The notes under the pieces: model-generated
Seen by the model: only the letters and a program-made list of their open reading frames with translations
Databases searched by the model: none
Told to the model about the DNA's origin: nothing
Position numbers and translations under genes: made by a program
Shown here: in pieces, positions 1 through 8,698 of the stretch
Position numbering within the stretch: the first letter of the stretch is position 1
How the letters are laid out: every line of letters begins with the position of its first letter
From: Streptomyces lydicus
GTDB taxonomy: Bacteria; Actinomycetota; Actinomycetes; Streptomycetales; Streptomycetaceae
Assembly: GCF_000717345.1 (NCBI RefSeq)
Contig: NZ_JNZA01000003.1
Coordinates: 186,001-250,000, forward strand
Direction of reading: 5' to 3'
Length of the DNA: 64,000 bases

Positions 1-281
1 GGGAGGTTGTCCTCGGTGAGGAGGTTGACCACCAGGGCGATCCGGCCGATGTCGCTGACCTTGGACTGCTCGGGGGCCCAGGCGTCGCCGTCCTCCAGCA
101 CGCCGGGGAAGTTACGGCCGTCGCTCCACGGCACGTACTGGTGGGGCATCCACTCCTTGGCGACCTTCAGGTGCCGGTTGAGCTCCTTCTCGACGACCTC
201 TTCGAGCGCGTAGAGCAGCTGGGCGTCGCTCCAGGCGGCCTGGCCGTGCTCTCCGTTATGGCGGGCGGGGGCGATGGTCAC
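1..281 (-). CDS. Acyl-ACP desaturase, N-terminal part (cut by window edge)
   Basis: Only the first 93 codons are present; the gene runs off the left edge. The translation after the GTG start at 281 contains ALEEVVEKELNRHL and KEWMPHQYVPWSDGRNF, the characteristic opening of soluble di-iron acyl-ACP desaturases (fatty acid desaturase type 2), which introduce a double bond into acyl-ACP chains in the cytoplasm. The GTG follows an AGGAG at 289-293. The upstream region carries two palindromic operator-like sites, so the gene is probably under a dedicated fatty-acid-responsive repressor. The catalytic core and most iron ligands lie outside the window. Confidence 0.85.
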   Translation of the reverse strand, partial: MTIAPARHNGEHGQAAWSDAQLLYALEEVVEKELNRHLKVAKEWMPHQYVPWSDGRNFPGVLEDGDAWAPEQSKVSDIGRIALVVNLLTEDNL

Positions 282-304
282 GGGGGAACTCCTGGGGGGA
301 CGAC

Positions 305-361
305 GACCTACGGGTGCGTAGGTTTGACCTACGGCTGCGTAGGTTACGTCATCGTAGGTTA
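305..361. promoter_or_regulatory. Tandem palindromic operator upstream of the desaturase
   Basis: Two near-identical inverted repeats, CCTACGGGTGCGTAGG at 307-322 and CCTACGGCTGCGTAGG at 328-343, have centres exactly 21 bp apart, so both face the same side of the helix. A further half site (CGTAGG) lies at 353-358. They sit 25-75 bp upstream of the desaturase start, where a promoter would be. Size and symmetry fit a TetR-family operator bound by two dimers; the regulator itself is not identified in the window. Confidence 0.7.
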
Positions 362-459
362 GGAACGGTTAAACCCTCCCCCGGCTCAAAACGGCCGAAA
401 ATCGCGCGATAGCCACCTCGCAACCCCTTTTTCACCTGCGGAAATATCCGGGTACGACA

Positions 460-497
460 AAGGGCGCCGCACGGTCTTGTAACCGTGGGGCGCCCTT
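460..497 (-). terminator. Intrinsic terminator-type hairpin
   Basis: A long stem: AAGGGCGCC (460-468) pairs with GGCGCCCTT (489-497), and inside it CACGGT (470-475) pairs with ACCGTG (482-487) around a 6-nt loop. It lies just downstream of the small membrane protein gene and upstream of the desaturase promoter, so it should insulate the two minus-strand genes. Confidence 0.75.
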
Positions 498-555
498 GCG
501 GCGTCACCGGAGCCCGGTGCGGAACAGGGTCCCGGCGGGGACCCGGCCGGTGGAC

Positions 556-804
556 TCAGCCCTGGGACTTGGTCTGCTTGCGGGACTTGTCGCTCAGCAC
601 GACGAGCCCGGCGATGACCAGGAAGAGCACGAGGGGGGCGGCGACGTAGAGGCCGAGCGTCTGGATCACGCTCAGGCCCGGACCCGGGTCGTCACCATCG
701 TCGCGGGTGAGCGCAAACGCGGGGGACGACATCAGCAGCATCAGCGCGGTGCCGGCGGTGATGGTTCCGGCGCGCAGGGCATTCTTATTGACCTTGTTGC
801 TCAC
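556..804 (-). CDS. Small single-span membrane protein, unknown function
   Basis: About 82 residues from a GTG at 804; an in-frame ATG further upstream (855) would add 17 residues that look non-coding. Residues 8-31 form a hydrophobic, signal-like segment ending near SSPAFA. A charged DDGDDPGP linker follows, then a second hydrophobic span (LYVAAPLVLFLVIAGLVVL) and a basic C-terminal tail KSRKQTKSQ. This suggests a small secreted-then-anchored or two-span membrane protein. I do not recognise a family. It is followed by a strong hairpin terminator at 460-497 and is probably monocistronic. Confidence 0.6.
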   Translation of the reverse strand: MSNKVNKNALRAGTITAGTALMLLMSSPAFALTRDDGDDPGPGLSVIQTLGLYVAAPLVLFLVIAGLVVLSDKSRKQTKSQG

Positions 805-863
805 GAAGTCAACGTATCGGACGCCCCGCCACACCGCGCGCCCGGGGTGGCGCAACGGTCACC

Positions 864-2531
864 TCAGCCCCCCCCCGCGCCCCGGCCGCGGTGCAGCGTG
901 ACCGGTGTGAGGTACGTCCGCCCGCGGGCCTCCCGGACGGTGACCCGCACCGCGTCCGCGGTCACCGGGGCGGGCAGCGCGAGGATCCGCCGGTGCCCGA
1001 CGGTGGTGCCGCGCGCGAGCGTCGTCCACGTCCCGCCGGTCCGCGCCGCCACCTCGAAGCGCTCCACCCGCTGCCCGTGGCGGAGGTCCTCGCCGAGCCC
1101 GATCCGGTCGAAGGTCCACGGCCCCGGGCCGGCCTGCCGCAGGTCCGTGCCGTACGTGGCGCGCACGGCCGTGCCGAAGGCGGTGAGCGAGGCGACGTCC
1201 TCGGCGGCGATCCGGCCGTCCCTGGCGGGCGGGACGTTCAGCAGCAGCGAGGCGTTGCGGCCCACGCTCTTCTCGTACAGGTCCGTCAGCCGCGCCGGCG
1301 TCCTGGGCCGCTCACCGGGGTGGTGGAACCAGCCGGGGCGCAGCGAGACATCGGCCTCGGCGGGGTACCACTGGAGGTACTTGGTGGTGGGCGCGAGGAG
1401 CTTGGCGCGGGAGCCGATGTCGGGGTCGGTGGAGTCGTTGGGCAGCCCGCCGGCCAGCACCGTCCACGGGTCCTGCGCGGAGGGGGTGACGCTCCACTCG
1501 GTCTCGCGGGCGGTGCCGTTCTCGTTGCCGACCCAGCGGGCGCCCTGCGGCCCGGCGAAGACCACGGTGTCCGGGGAGAGCCGGTGGATCAGCCGGAACC
1601 ACTCGGTGACGTTGTACTTCTGGGTGATGCCGGAGTCCGACCAGGGGTTCGCGCCGTCCAGCCACAGCTCGTCGAGCGGGCCGTACTGGGTGAACAGCTC
1701 GTAGACCTGGTTGAGGTAGTAGGCGTCGTAGTCGTCCGCCCGTACGCGGAAGGAGGGCAGCTTGCCGCTGCGGACCGCGGCGGCACGGTCGTCACCGGGG
1801 ACGAGGGTGGGAATGACGCGCTCGGTCACCTCGCTGCCGTTGCCGAAGCGGCCCAGGCCGCGCGGGGCGTGGTCGCCGTCCTCCAGGGCGACCCGCTCGG
1901 GCAGGCTGAGCGGCCGGCCCTCCTGCTCCTTGCGGCGGATCTCCTCGACCCAGCGGGCGTGCCAGGCGTGCGGGAGTTCCGCACCGTCGGACGGCGAGAG
2001 GTAGAGGCCGACCTTCAGCCCGGCCCGGCGGGCGGCCCTGACGTACGCGCCGACGACATCGGGCCGGCCGGGGGCGGCCGCGACCGAGTGCGGGGTGTAG
2101 CGGCTCGGGTAGAGCACGAACCCGTCGTGGTGCTTGACGGTGAGCATCACCTGCTCGGCGCCGGCCGCCTTGTACGCGCGCATCCACTGGTCGACGTCGA
2201 TGCGGGACGGCGCGAACAGCTTCTCGTCCTCGGCGCCCGAGCCCCACTCCCGGTTCGTGAAGGTGTTCATGCCGTAGTGCGTGAAGGCGGTGACCTCCCG
2301 CTGCTGCCAGGCGAGTTGGCCCTTGGTGGGGACGATGTGGGCGGCCTTGTCGATGACGCGTTCCGGGGTGTCGCAGGGCTCGACCGTCATCTGGGACGCG
2401 GGGCGCACCGGCCCCGTGCAGGGGCCGGTGGCCGGGGACGACCGGGCCAGGGAGCTCTGGGCGGGGACGAGCGCGGCGGCCGCGGTGAGCGCGAGCGCGC
2501 ACAGGGCCCGCCGGATGCTGCGGAGTGCCAT
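864..2531 (-). CDS. Secreted alpha-L-fucosidase, GH29
   Basis: A predicted exo-hydrolase removing alpha-L-fucose from glycans outside the cell. The ATG at 2531 is chosen because GGAGGG lies 4 nt upstream and the protein then opens with a signal peptide (basic MALRSIRR, Ala/Leu core, about 28 residues). Family hallmarks are HYGMNTFTNREWG near residue 85, VKHHDGF near 133 and DELWLDGANPW near 287, whose Asp (about 292) corresponds to the GH29 nucleophile. The last 90 residues form a beta-rich appendage without a recognisable carbohydrate-binding module. Length (555 aa) is normal. It is a single gene between malQ and the small membrane protein gene. Confidence 0.87.
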   Translation of the reverse strand: MALRSIRRALCALALTAAAALVPAQSSLARSSPATGPCTGPVRPASQMTVEPCDTPERVIDKAAHIVPTKGQLAWQQREVTAFTHYGMNTFTNREWGSGAEDEKLFAPSRIDVDQWMRAYKAAGAEQVMLTVKHHDGFVLYPSRYTPHSVAAAPGRPDVVGAYVRAARRAGLKVGLYLSPSDGAELPHAWHARWVEEIRRKEQEGRPLSLPERVALEDGDHAPRGLGRFGNGSEVTERVIPTLVPGDDRAAAVRSGKLPSFRVRADDYDAYYLNQVYELFTQYGPLDELWLDGANPWSDSGITQKYNVTEWFRLIHRLSPDTVVFAGPQGARWVGNENGTARETEWSVTPSAQDPWTVLAGGLPNDSTDPDIGSRAKLLAPTTKYLQWYPAEADVSLRPGWFHHPGERPRTPARLTDLYEKSVGRNASLLLNVPPARDGRIAAEDVASLTAFGTAVRATYGTDLRQAGPGPWTFDRIGLGEDLRHGQRVERFEVAARTGGTWTTLARGTTVGHRRILALPAPVTADAVRVTVREARGRTYLTPVTLHRGRGAGGG

Positions 2532-2672
2532 GGTTCCCTCCACCTCGCCGAACCATGACGAGCACGGGACAGCCCGCTCGAATGGTCGGATGTCTGGATG
2601 GTGTCCAGGGCATGGTGCCGGACGGCGCGGCATACCGGAAGGGTGCGCACAGGGCCCGGAGCGAAGACTCGC

Positions 2673-4838
2673 TCAGCGGTTTCCGTCGGCCAATTCCCGC
2701 ATCAGCGCGTGCAGTCGGGGCGAGGCGGCCAGCTCTTCGAGGGTCTGCGGGTGCCCGTCCGGCCCGGCGATCGGAAGCCGCCAGTTCGGGTATTCATCCC
2801 ATGTCCCGGGGAGGTTCTGCGGGCGACGGTCCCCCACGGCGTCGGGCAGCCAGACGCCGACCATCCGCGCCGGGGTCCGCAGCAGAAAGCGGTGCACGGC
2901 CCTGACCGCCGCCTCCTCGTCGCCCGGGCCCTCCGGAAGCAGCCCGCGCCGCGTCAACTCCCCCAGCCATTCGGCGAGTTCACCCCGGGCACGGGACCGT
3001 TCGCGCTCCGCGGGCCCGGCGAGCAGCCCGAGCCGGGCCCGCAACGCGACGTCCTCGCCGGTCAGCCGGGCGGCGGTGGAGGGCAGGTCGTGGGTGGTGA
3101 CGGTGGCCAGGCAGTCGCTGCGCCACTCCTCCGGGGCGAGGATCCGGGCCTCGTCCGGCGCTTCCCGGCCGTCCGCGGCGTCCGCGGTCCCGGGGGCCGC
3201 GCCGGCCGGGTCCGCCCCGTCGCCGCCGGCCCGCCGCCCGCCGCCGTAGTCCCGCTCGAACCACAGCACCGAGGTGCCCAGCACCCCGCGCTCCGCGAGC
3301 GCCTCGCGCACCCCCGGCTCGACGGTGCCCAGGTCCTCGCCGATGACCGCGGCGCCGGCCCGGTGCGCCTCCAGGGCGAGCACCGAGAGCATCGCCTCGC
3401 CGTCGTAGCGGACGTAGGCGCCCTCCGTCGGCGGCCGGCCCTCCGGGACCCACCACAGCCGGAACAGCCCCATCACATGGTCGATGCGCAGCGCACCGGC
3501 GTGCCGCAGCAGCCCGCGCAGCAGTTCCCGGTACGGGGCGTAGCCCGCGGCGGCCAGCGCGTCCGGGCGCCAGGGCGGCAGGCCCCAGTCCTGGCCGCGG
3601 GCGTTGAAGGCGTCGGGCGGGGCACCGATGGACATGCCGGCGGCGAAGGCGTCCTGCTGGGCCCAGGTGTCGGCGCCGGAGGGGTGGACGCCGACGGCCA
3701 GGTCGTGGACCAGCCCGACGGCCATCCCGGCCTCCCGCGCGGCACGCTGCGCGGCGGCCAGCTGCTGGTCGGTGTACCAGGCGAGCCGGCAGTGGAAGTC
3801 GATCCGGTCCCGCAGCCGCGGCCGCAGCCGGGCGGTGTCCGCGGACCGCGGGGAGCGCAGCCCGGCGGGCCAGCGGCGCCAGTCGGGGCCGTGCCGTTCG
3901 GCGATCGCGTACCAGGTGGCGTGGTCCTCCAGGGGCCGGCCCTGCTCGGCGAGGAAGTCGCAGTACGCGGCCCGCCGGCCCGGGCTGAGCGGGACCGCGA
4001 CGAGCAGCTCCAGGACCTCGCGCTTCAGCGCCCACACCGCGTCCCGGTCGATCAGCGCGCCCGCTTCGAGCACCTCGCCGCGCAGCGCACGGGCCCGGGC
4101 GGCCAGCTCGTCGGCGCGCAACCGGTCGGCGCCGGCCAGCCGGACGTACTCCGGGATCTGCTCGATGCGCAGGTGGACCGGGTCGGGGAAGCGGCGCGAG
4201 GAGGGCCGGTAGGGGGAGGGGTCGGTCGGCGGGCCGGGGACGGCCGCGTGCAGCGGGTTGAGCTGGACGAAGCCGGTGCCCAGGGCGCGCCCGGACCAGG
4301 CGGCGAGGTCGGCGAGGTCCCCGAGGTCGCCCATGCCCCAGGACTGCCGGGACAGCAGGGAGTAGAGCTGCACCAGGAAGCCGTGACTGCGGCCGGGGGG
4401 TGCGGGTACCCGGTCAGGAGCGACGATCAGCGGGGCGCGGGCGGCCCGGCCGTCGGGGGCCTTGGCGTGCAGGACGTGGACGCCCGGCGGCAGCAGCCGC
4501 GCGAGCGCCGCGGCGGCGGGCGCCGCGGGGCCCTGGAGGACCTGCTCGTCGGCCTCCCCGTACTCGGTCTCCACCCGCAGGGCGGTGCCCTCGGGGAGCT
4601 CCGGGAGGTCGGGGGGCCGGCCCGGACGGGCGACGACGGTGCGCGGCAGCAGGGCGCTGCCGGGGCCGTCCTCGTACGCGGCCAGGGCGGTGCGGACGGC
4701 GTGCGGGGTCGAGGCGTCGACGCCTAAGGCGGCGAGCACGGCGACGACGGTGTCGTCGGCGATCTGGACACTTCTGCCCGGTGCGGGTCGGTACGACGTC
4801 GCGATGCCGTGCAACCGGGCGAGCCGCGCGCGGCCCAT
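2673..4838 (-). CDS. malQ: 4-alpha-glucanotransferase (amylomaltase), GH77
   Basis: A cytoplasmic enzyme transferring maltodextrin segments between alpha-1,4-glucans, for maltose and glycogen metabolism. The 721-residue protein shows GH77 elements in order: SWGMGDLGDLADL (166-178), FVQLNPLHA (190-198), GAPPDAFNARGQDWGLPPW (405-423), RIDHVMGLFRLWW (451-463, nucleophile Asp453), IGEDLGTVEPGV (499-510, acid/base Glu501) and TTHDLPS (581-587, Asp584). The N-terminal 140 residues are the extra domain usual in actinobacterial MalQ. Residues 533-566 hold an Ala/Gly/Asp-rich insertion. The ATG lies 6 nt after the stop of the 89-residue gene upstream, so the two are probably co-transcribed. Confidence 0.93.
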   Translation of the reverse strand: MGRARLARLHGIATSYRPAPGRSVQIADDTVVAVLAALGVDASTPHAVRTALAAYEDGPGSALLPRTVVARPGRPPDLPELPEGTALRVETEYGEADEQVLQGPAAPAAAALARLLPPGVHVLHAKAPDGRAARAPLIVAPDRVPAPPGRSHGFLVQLYSLLSRQSWGMGDLGDLADLAAWSGRALGTGFVQLNPLHAAVPGPPTDPSPYRPSSRRFPDPVHLRIEQIPEYVRLAGADRLRADELAARARALRGEVLEAGALIDRDAVWALKREVLELLVAVPLSPGRRAAYCDFLAEQGRPLEDHATWYAIAERHGPDWRRWPAGLRSPRSADTARLRPRLRDRIDFHCRLAWYTDQQLAAAQRAAREAGMAVGLVHDLAVGVHPSGADTWAQQDAFAAGMSIGAPPDAFNARGQDWGLPPWRPDALAAAGYAPYRELLRGLLRHAGALRIDHVMGLFRLWWVPEGRPPTEGAYVRYDGEAMLSVLALEAHRAGAAVIGEDLGTVEPGVREALAERGVLGTSVLWFERDYGGGRRAGGDGADPAGAAPGTADAADGREAPDEARILAPEEWRSDCLATVTTHDLPSTAARLTGEDVALRARLGLLAGPAERERSRARGELAEWLGELTRRGLLPEGPGDEEAAVRAVHRFLLRTPARMVGVWLPDAVGDRRPQNLPGTWDEYPNWRLPIAGPDGHPQTLEELAASPRLHALMRELADGNR

Positions 4839-4844
4839 CGGCCC

Positions 4845-5114
4845 TCAGACCTCCATGGACTCCGTGCCCAGGCCGGCGGCTGTGGGCTCGCTGGTCAGCG
4901 GCAGCTCGGCGGCGATCGGGACCTCACTGGTCAGCGGGGCGGCGTCGGCGAGCGGGGGCTCGCTGGTCAGGGGCGGCTCCACGAAGCTGAAGGACCCGGA
5001 GCCGTCCAGGCCGGAATCGGGGTCGGAGACCCCGTCGTACGGATTGCGCTCCACCGTCGCACCTCCCGGTTTGGAGGACAGAGCGTCGAGGAGAAGCTGA
5101 GCGGATGCGGCCAC
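4845..5114 (-). CDS. Small acidic protein with PLTSEP repeats, unknown function
   Basis: An 89-residue protein from a GTG at 5114 preceded by GGGAGG. The N-terminal third (QLLLDALSS) may be helical. The rest is disordered and carries three spaced copies of a PLTSE motif (PPLTSEPPL, APLTSEVPI, LPLTSEPTA). There are no cysteines, no membrane span and no recognisable family. It is followed after 6 nt by malQ. The repeats and strong coupling to malQ make it a real gene, but its role is unknown; a RiPP-precursor reading is possible but no maturation enzyme is nearby. Confidence 0.6.
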   Translation of the reverse strand: MAASAQLLLDALSSKPGGATVERNPYDGVSDPDSGLDGSGSFSFVEPPLTSEPPLADAAPLTSEVPIAAELPLTSEPTAAGLGTESMEV

Positions 5115-5522
5115 GAGGGCCTCCCGTTCATCGGTAATGGGACAGGTGGGCCCTACCCACTCGACACGATCGCAGACTTAACTGCTCACGAAACGTGACT
5201 CAGGTCACATTATCCCGCACGCAGGCGATTTCACTGCACGGAACGCCGGAAGGCGCGAAGAACGCGGTGCGAGCGGGCCTCGCGACGGAAGTTCTGCGGC
5301 CCGGCGGCCCCCGTCGCCCCACCCGAAGCATCGTCCGGAACCCGCCCATACAGGGCCCTCCGAGGCCCCCGGTATCGCCCGGTTGACACCCTCACCGCCA
5401 CAATGGTGGGCTCACCGCCGAAGGTCTGTCCGAACGGACATCGGCGGGAAACCGGGGAATCAGGGGACATCGGGGTGCCGGCGGGAAACCGGCGGGCAGC
5501 CGGACGGGGACGAGGAGCAGCC
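5115..5522. promoter_or_regulatory. Divergent promoter region between the malQ unit and the GH84 gene
   Basis: No gene is seen in these 408 bases. An inverted repeat GTGACTCAGGTCAC (5195-5208) lies about 80 bp upstream of the GTG of the 89-residue gene and may be an operator. A TTGACA at 5383-5388 could be a -35 element for the GH84 gene, but no convincing -10 is spaced 16-18 bp from it. Confidence 0.4.
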
Positions 5523-8500
5523 GTGCGAGGCCGGGGCGTGTGGGGCGTCGGAAAAATCGGTAGGAGCGGCAGGGCGGTCGGCGCGAGCGCCCGTGCGCGG
5601 GTCGCGGGGACCACCGCACTGGCCGCCGCGGTCATCGGGGGTCTGCTGGGCGGCGTGCCCACCGCCCAGGCGGCACCCGCCGACCCCGCCGTCGGCGGCC
5701 CCGGCCAGCCGGACGGCACGGACCGGTCCGCCGGCGCGGGCCAGGTGCCCGCCGTCTGGCCGCGCCCCCAGTCACTGCAGGAACTCGGCAGCGCCGTCCC
5801 GCTGGGCCGGGAGGCCGTCCTGGTGGCGGCCCCGGACACCGACCCCTACACGCTCGACGTGCTGCGCGGACTGCTGCGCGACGCCGGCGTGCGCACCGTC
5901 CGGGAAGTGACCCCCGGCGACCGGCTGCCCGACGCCGGGCCGGTGTTCCGCGTCGGCGGAACCCAGGCCGAGGACGCGCTGCGCGCGCTGCGCGCACCGG
6001 CCCGCGGGGACCTGCCCTCCGGCGGCTACCGGCTGGCCGTGGGCCGGCTCGCCGGCCGCGACACCGTCGCCCTGGCCGGGGTCGGCCCGGACGGCCTCTT
6101 CCACGCCGCGCAGACACTGCGGCAGCTGGTCACCGGCGGGGCGGGCGACCGTGAGGTGGCGGCGGTGACCGTGCGGGACTGGCCCGGCACGGCGGTGCGC
6201 GGCACCACCGAGGGCTTCTACGGGCAGCCGTGGAGCCGGGCGCAGCGGCTCGCCCAGCTGGACTTCATGGGCCGCACCAAGCAGAACCGCTACCTGTACG
6301 CGCCGGGCGACGACCCCTACCGCCAGGCACGGTGGCGCGACCCCTACCCGGCCGCGCAGCGGGCCGACTTCCGGGCGCTGGCCGAGCGGGCCCGCGCCAA
6401 CCACGTCACCCTGGGCTGGGCCCTGGCCCCCGGACAGGGCCTGTGCTTCTCGTCCCAGGAGGACCTGCGGGCGCTGCGGCGCAAGGTGGACGCCATGTGG
6501 GCGCTGGGGGTGCGCTCCTTCCAGCTCCAGTTCCAGGACGTCAGCTACGACGAGTGGCACTGCGGCGACGACAAGGACGCCTTCGGCACCGGCCCGCGGG
6601 CCGCCGCCAAGGCGCAGGCGCGGGTCGCCAACGCGCTCGCCGACCACCTGCGGGAGCGCCACCCGGACGCCGGGCCACTGTCGCTGATGCCGACCGAGTA
6701 CTACCAGGACGGCGCCACGGAGTACCGCAGCGCGCTCGCCGAGGCGCTCGGCGAGCGGGTCGAGGTGGCCTGGACCGGCGTCGGGGTGGTCCCGCGGACC
6801 ATCACCGGCACCGAACTGTCCACCGCCCGCCAGGCGTTCGGCCACCCGCTGGTCACCATGGACAACTACCCCGTCAACGACTACGCCCAGGACCGGATCT
6901 TCCTCGGCCCCTACCGCGGCCGCGAGCCGGCCGTCGCCACCGGCTCGGCGGCGCTGCTCGCCAACGCCATGGAGCAGCCGCTCGCCTCCCGCATCCCGCT
7001 GTTCACCGCCGCCGACTACGCGTGGAACCCGCGCGACTACCGGCCGGCGGAGTCCTGGGACGCGGCCATCGACAATCTGGCGGGCGGCGACCCCCGGGCC
7101 CGCGCGGCCCTGCGCGCACTGGCCGGCAACACCTCGTCCTCGCTGCTCAACCGCCGCGAATCGGGCTATCTGCAGCCGCTGATCGAACGCTTCTGGCAGA
7201 CCCGCGAGACGGCCGTCAACAGCGGCCGCCCCGGCAAGGACGAGGACTTCGCCGCGGCCGCCAAGGCGCTGCGCGCCGCCTTCCACGCCATGAGCGCCGC
7301 CCCCGACGACCTCAGCCCCGACCTGGCCGCCGAAATCCGGCCCTGGGCCGCGCAGTTGGCGCGCTACGGCAGCGCCGGCGAGCAGGCCGTGGACACGTTG
7401 ACGGCGCAGGCCCAGGGCGACGGGGACGCCGCCTGGGCCGCCCAGCGCGCGGTGCAGCGGCTGCGCAAGGAGATCGGCCGGAGCCCGGCGACGGTCGGCA
7501 AGGGCGTGCTGGCGCCCTTCCTGGAGCGCGCGATGACCGAGGCGGACGCCTGGACCGGTGCCCGCGGGACGACGCCCCGGCCCGTAGGGGGCGCCGGCGC
7601 GGCCGCCCTCACCGTTCCCTTCGAGCGGGCCCGGCCGCTGACCGCGGTGACCGCGCTGACCGACCCGGGCCCGTCCGCGGGCGCCGTCTCCCTGGAGGCG
7701 CACGTTCCCGGCGAGGGCTGGCGGCGCCTCGACACGCTCTCCCCGACCGGCTGGACCGAGGCGGAAACGCCCCGGCTGAGCGCCGACGCGGTCCGCCTGA
7801 CCTGGGCCCACGGCGCGGACGCCCCGTCCGTTCACGCCCTCACCCCGTGGTTCGGGGACACCCCTGCGGCCGGTCTGGAGCTGTCCCGCAAGGCGACGGA
7901 CGCACAGCCGGGCGGCAGCGCGACGGTCGACGCCCGGCTCTTCTCCCGCCGCCCCCGCGACGTCCGCGAGAAGCTGTCGGTCAAGGCCCCCAAGGGCTTC
8001 ACCGTGCACGCGCCGAAGGAGGTCACCGCCCCCCGGGGCGGCACCGCCACGGTCCGCATCGCGGTCGACGTCCCCGAGGACGCCCCGTCCGGCACCTACG
8101 AGGTCCCGGTGTCCTTCGGCGGCGAGCAGCAGACGCTGACCGTACGCACCTATCCGGCCACCGGCGGCAAGGACCTGGCGCACGGCACCGTCGCCACCTC
8201 CTCCGGGGACGAGACGTCCGACTTCCCGGCCTCCGCGGCCACCGACGGCAACCCGAAGACCCGCTGGTCCTCCCCCGCCGACGACAACGCCTGGCTCCAG
8301 TTCGCGCTGGCCCACCCGACCCGCCTCGGCCGGGTCGTGCTGACCTGGCAGGACGCCTACGCGGCCCGCTACCGCATCCAGGTCTCGCCGGACGGCCACA
8401 GCTGGCGCACGGCCGCCACGGTGCAGGACGGCAAGGGCGGCCGCGAAGAGGTCAGGATGGACGCCAAGGACGTCCGCTTCGTCCGTATCCAGGGCGACAA

Positions 8501-8582
8501 GCGGGCCACCCGCTTCGGATACTCACTGTGGTCGGTGGAGGCGTACGCGGTCACCGGCGGCGACCGGCCGACGACGGACTGA
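5523..8582 (+). CDS. Secreted GH84 beta-N-acetylglucosaminidase-like protein with NEW3 and F5/8 C modules
   Basis: The GTG at 5523 is chosen for its GAGGAG box 5 nt upstream (5512-5517); a longer reading frame has no signal or binding site. About 50 residues of signal sequence end at PTAQA. Then come a GH84/GH20b-type N-terminal domain (about 70-220), the catalytic barrel opening with GTTEGFYGQPW (227-237) and LYAPGDDPYR, a NEW3/NPCBM-associated domain (about 790-880) and a discoidin-like F5/8 C domain (about 885-1010). Such enzymes hydrolyse GlcNAc from glycans or glycoproteins. Where characterised GH84 enzymes have a catalytic Asp-Asp pair, this protein reads FQDV (Gln338-Asp339). Confidence 0.85.
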   Translation: MRGRGVWGVGKIGRSGRAVGASARARVAGTTALAAAVIGGLLGGVPTAQAAPADPAVGGPGQPDGTDRSAGAGQVPAVWPRPQSLQELGSAVPLGREAVLVAAPDTDPYTLDVLRGLLRDAGVRTVREVTPGDRLPDAGPVFRVGGTQAEDALRALRAPARGDLPSGGYRLAVGRLAGRDTVALAGVGPDGLFHAAQTLRQLVTGGAGDREVAAVTVRDWPGTAVRGTTEGFYGQPWSRAQRLAQLDFMGRTKQNRYLYAPGDDPYRQARWRDPYPAAQRADFRALAERARANHVTLGWALAPGQGLCFSSQEDLRALRRKVDAMWALGVRSFQLQFQDVSYDEWHCGDDKDAFGTGPRAAAKAQARVANALADHLRERHPDAGPLSLMPTEYYQDGATEYRSALAEALGERVEVAWTGVGVVPRTITGTELSTARQAFGHPLVTMDNYPVNDYAQDRIFLGPYRGREPAVATGSAALLANAMEQPLASRIPLFTAADYAWNPRDYRPAESWDAAIDNLAGGDPRARAALRALAGNTSSSLLNRRESGYLQPLIERFWQTRETAVNSGRPGKDEDFAAAAKALRAAFHAMSAAPDDLSPDLAAEIRPWAAQLARYGSAGEQAVDTLTAQAQGDGDAAWAAQRAVQRLRKEIGRSPATVGKGVLAPFLERAMTEADAWTGARGTTPRPVGGAGAAALTVPFERARPLTAVTALTDPGPSAGAVSLEAHVPGEGWRRLDTLSPTGWTEAETPRLSADAVRLTWAHGADAPSVHALTPWFGDTPAAGLELSRKATDAQPGGSATVDARLFSRRPRDVREKLSVKAPKGFTVHAPKEVTAPRGGTATVRIAVDVPEDAPSGTYEVPVSFGGEQQTLTVRTYPATGGKDLAHGTVATSSGDETSDFPASAATDGNPKTRWSSPADDNAWLQFALAHPTRLGRVVLTWQDAYAARYRIQVSPDGHSWRTAATVQDGKGGREEVRMDAKDVRFVRIQGDKRATRFGYSLWSVEAYAVTGGDRPTTD

Positions 8583-8637
8583 GCGCCGCCGGTCACCCAC
8601 CGCCACGGAGGCGGAGCCGTCGGCCGCGACGGCAAAA

Positions 8638-8662
8638 GCCCGACGGCACACGGCCGTCGGGC
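8638..8662. terminator. Bidirectional terminator between convergent genes
   Basis: GCCCGACGGC (8638-8647) and GCCGTCGGGC (8653-8662) form a perfect 10-bp stem with a 5-nt loop, with AAAA on the left. It lies between the 3' ends of the GH84 gene and the HNH gene. Confidence 0.75.
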
Positions 8663-8698
8663 CCCTCCCGTACGTCCTCCTGCGTACGAAAGCCCGGA

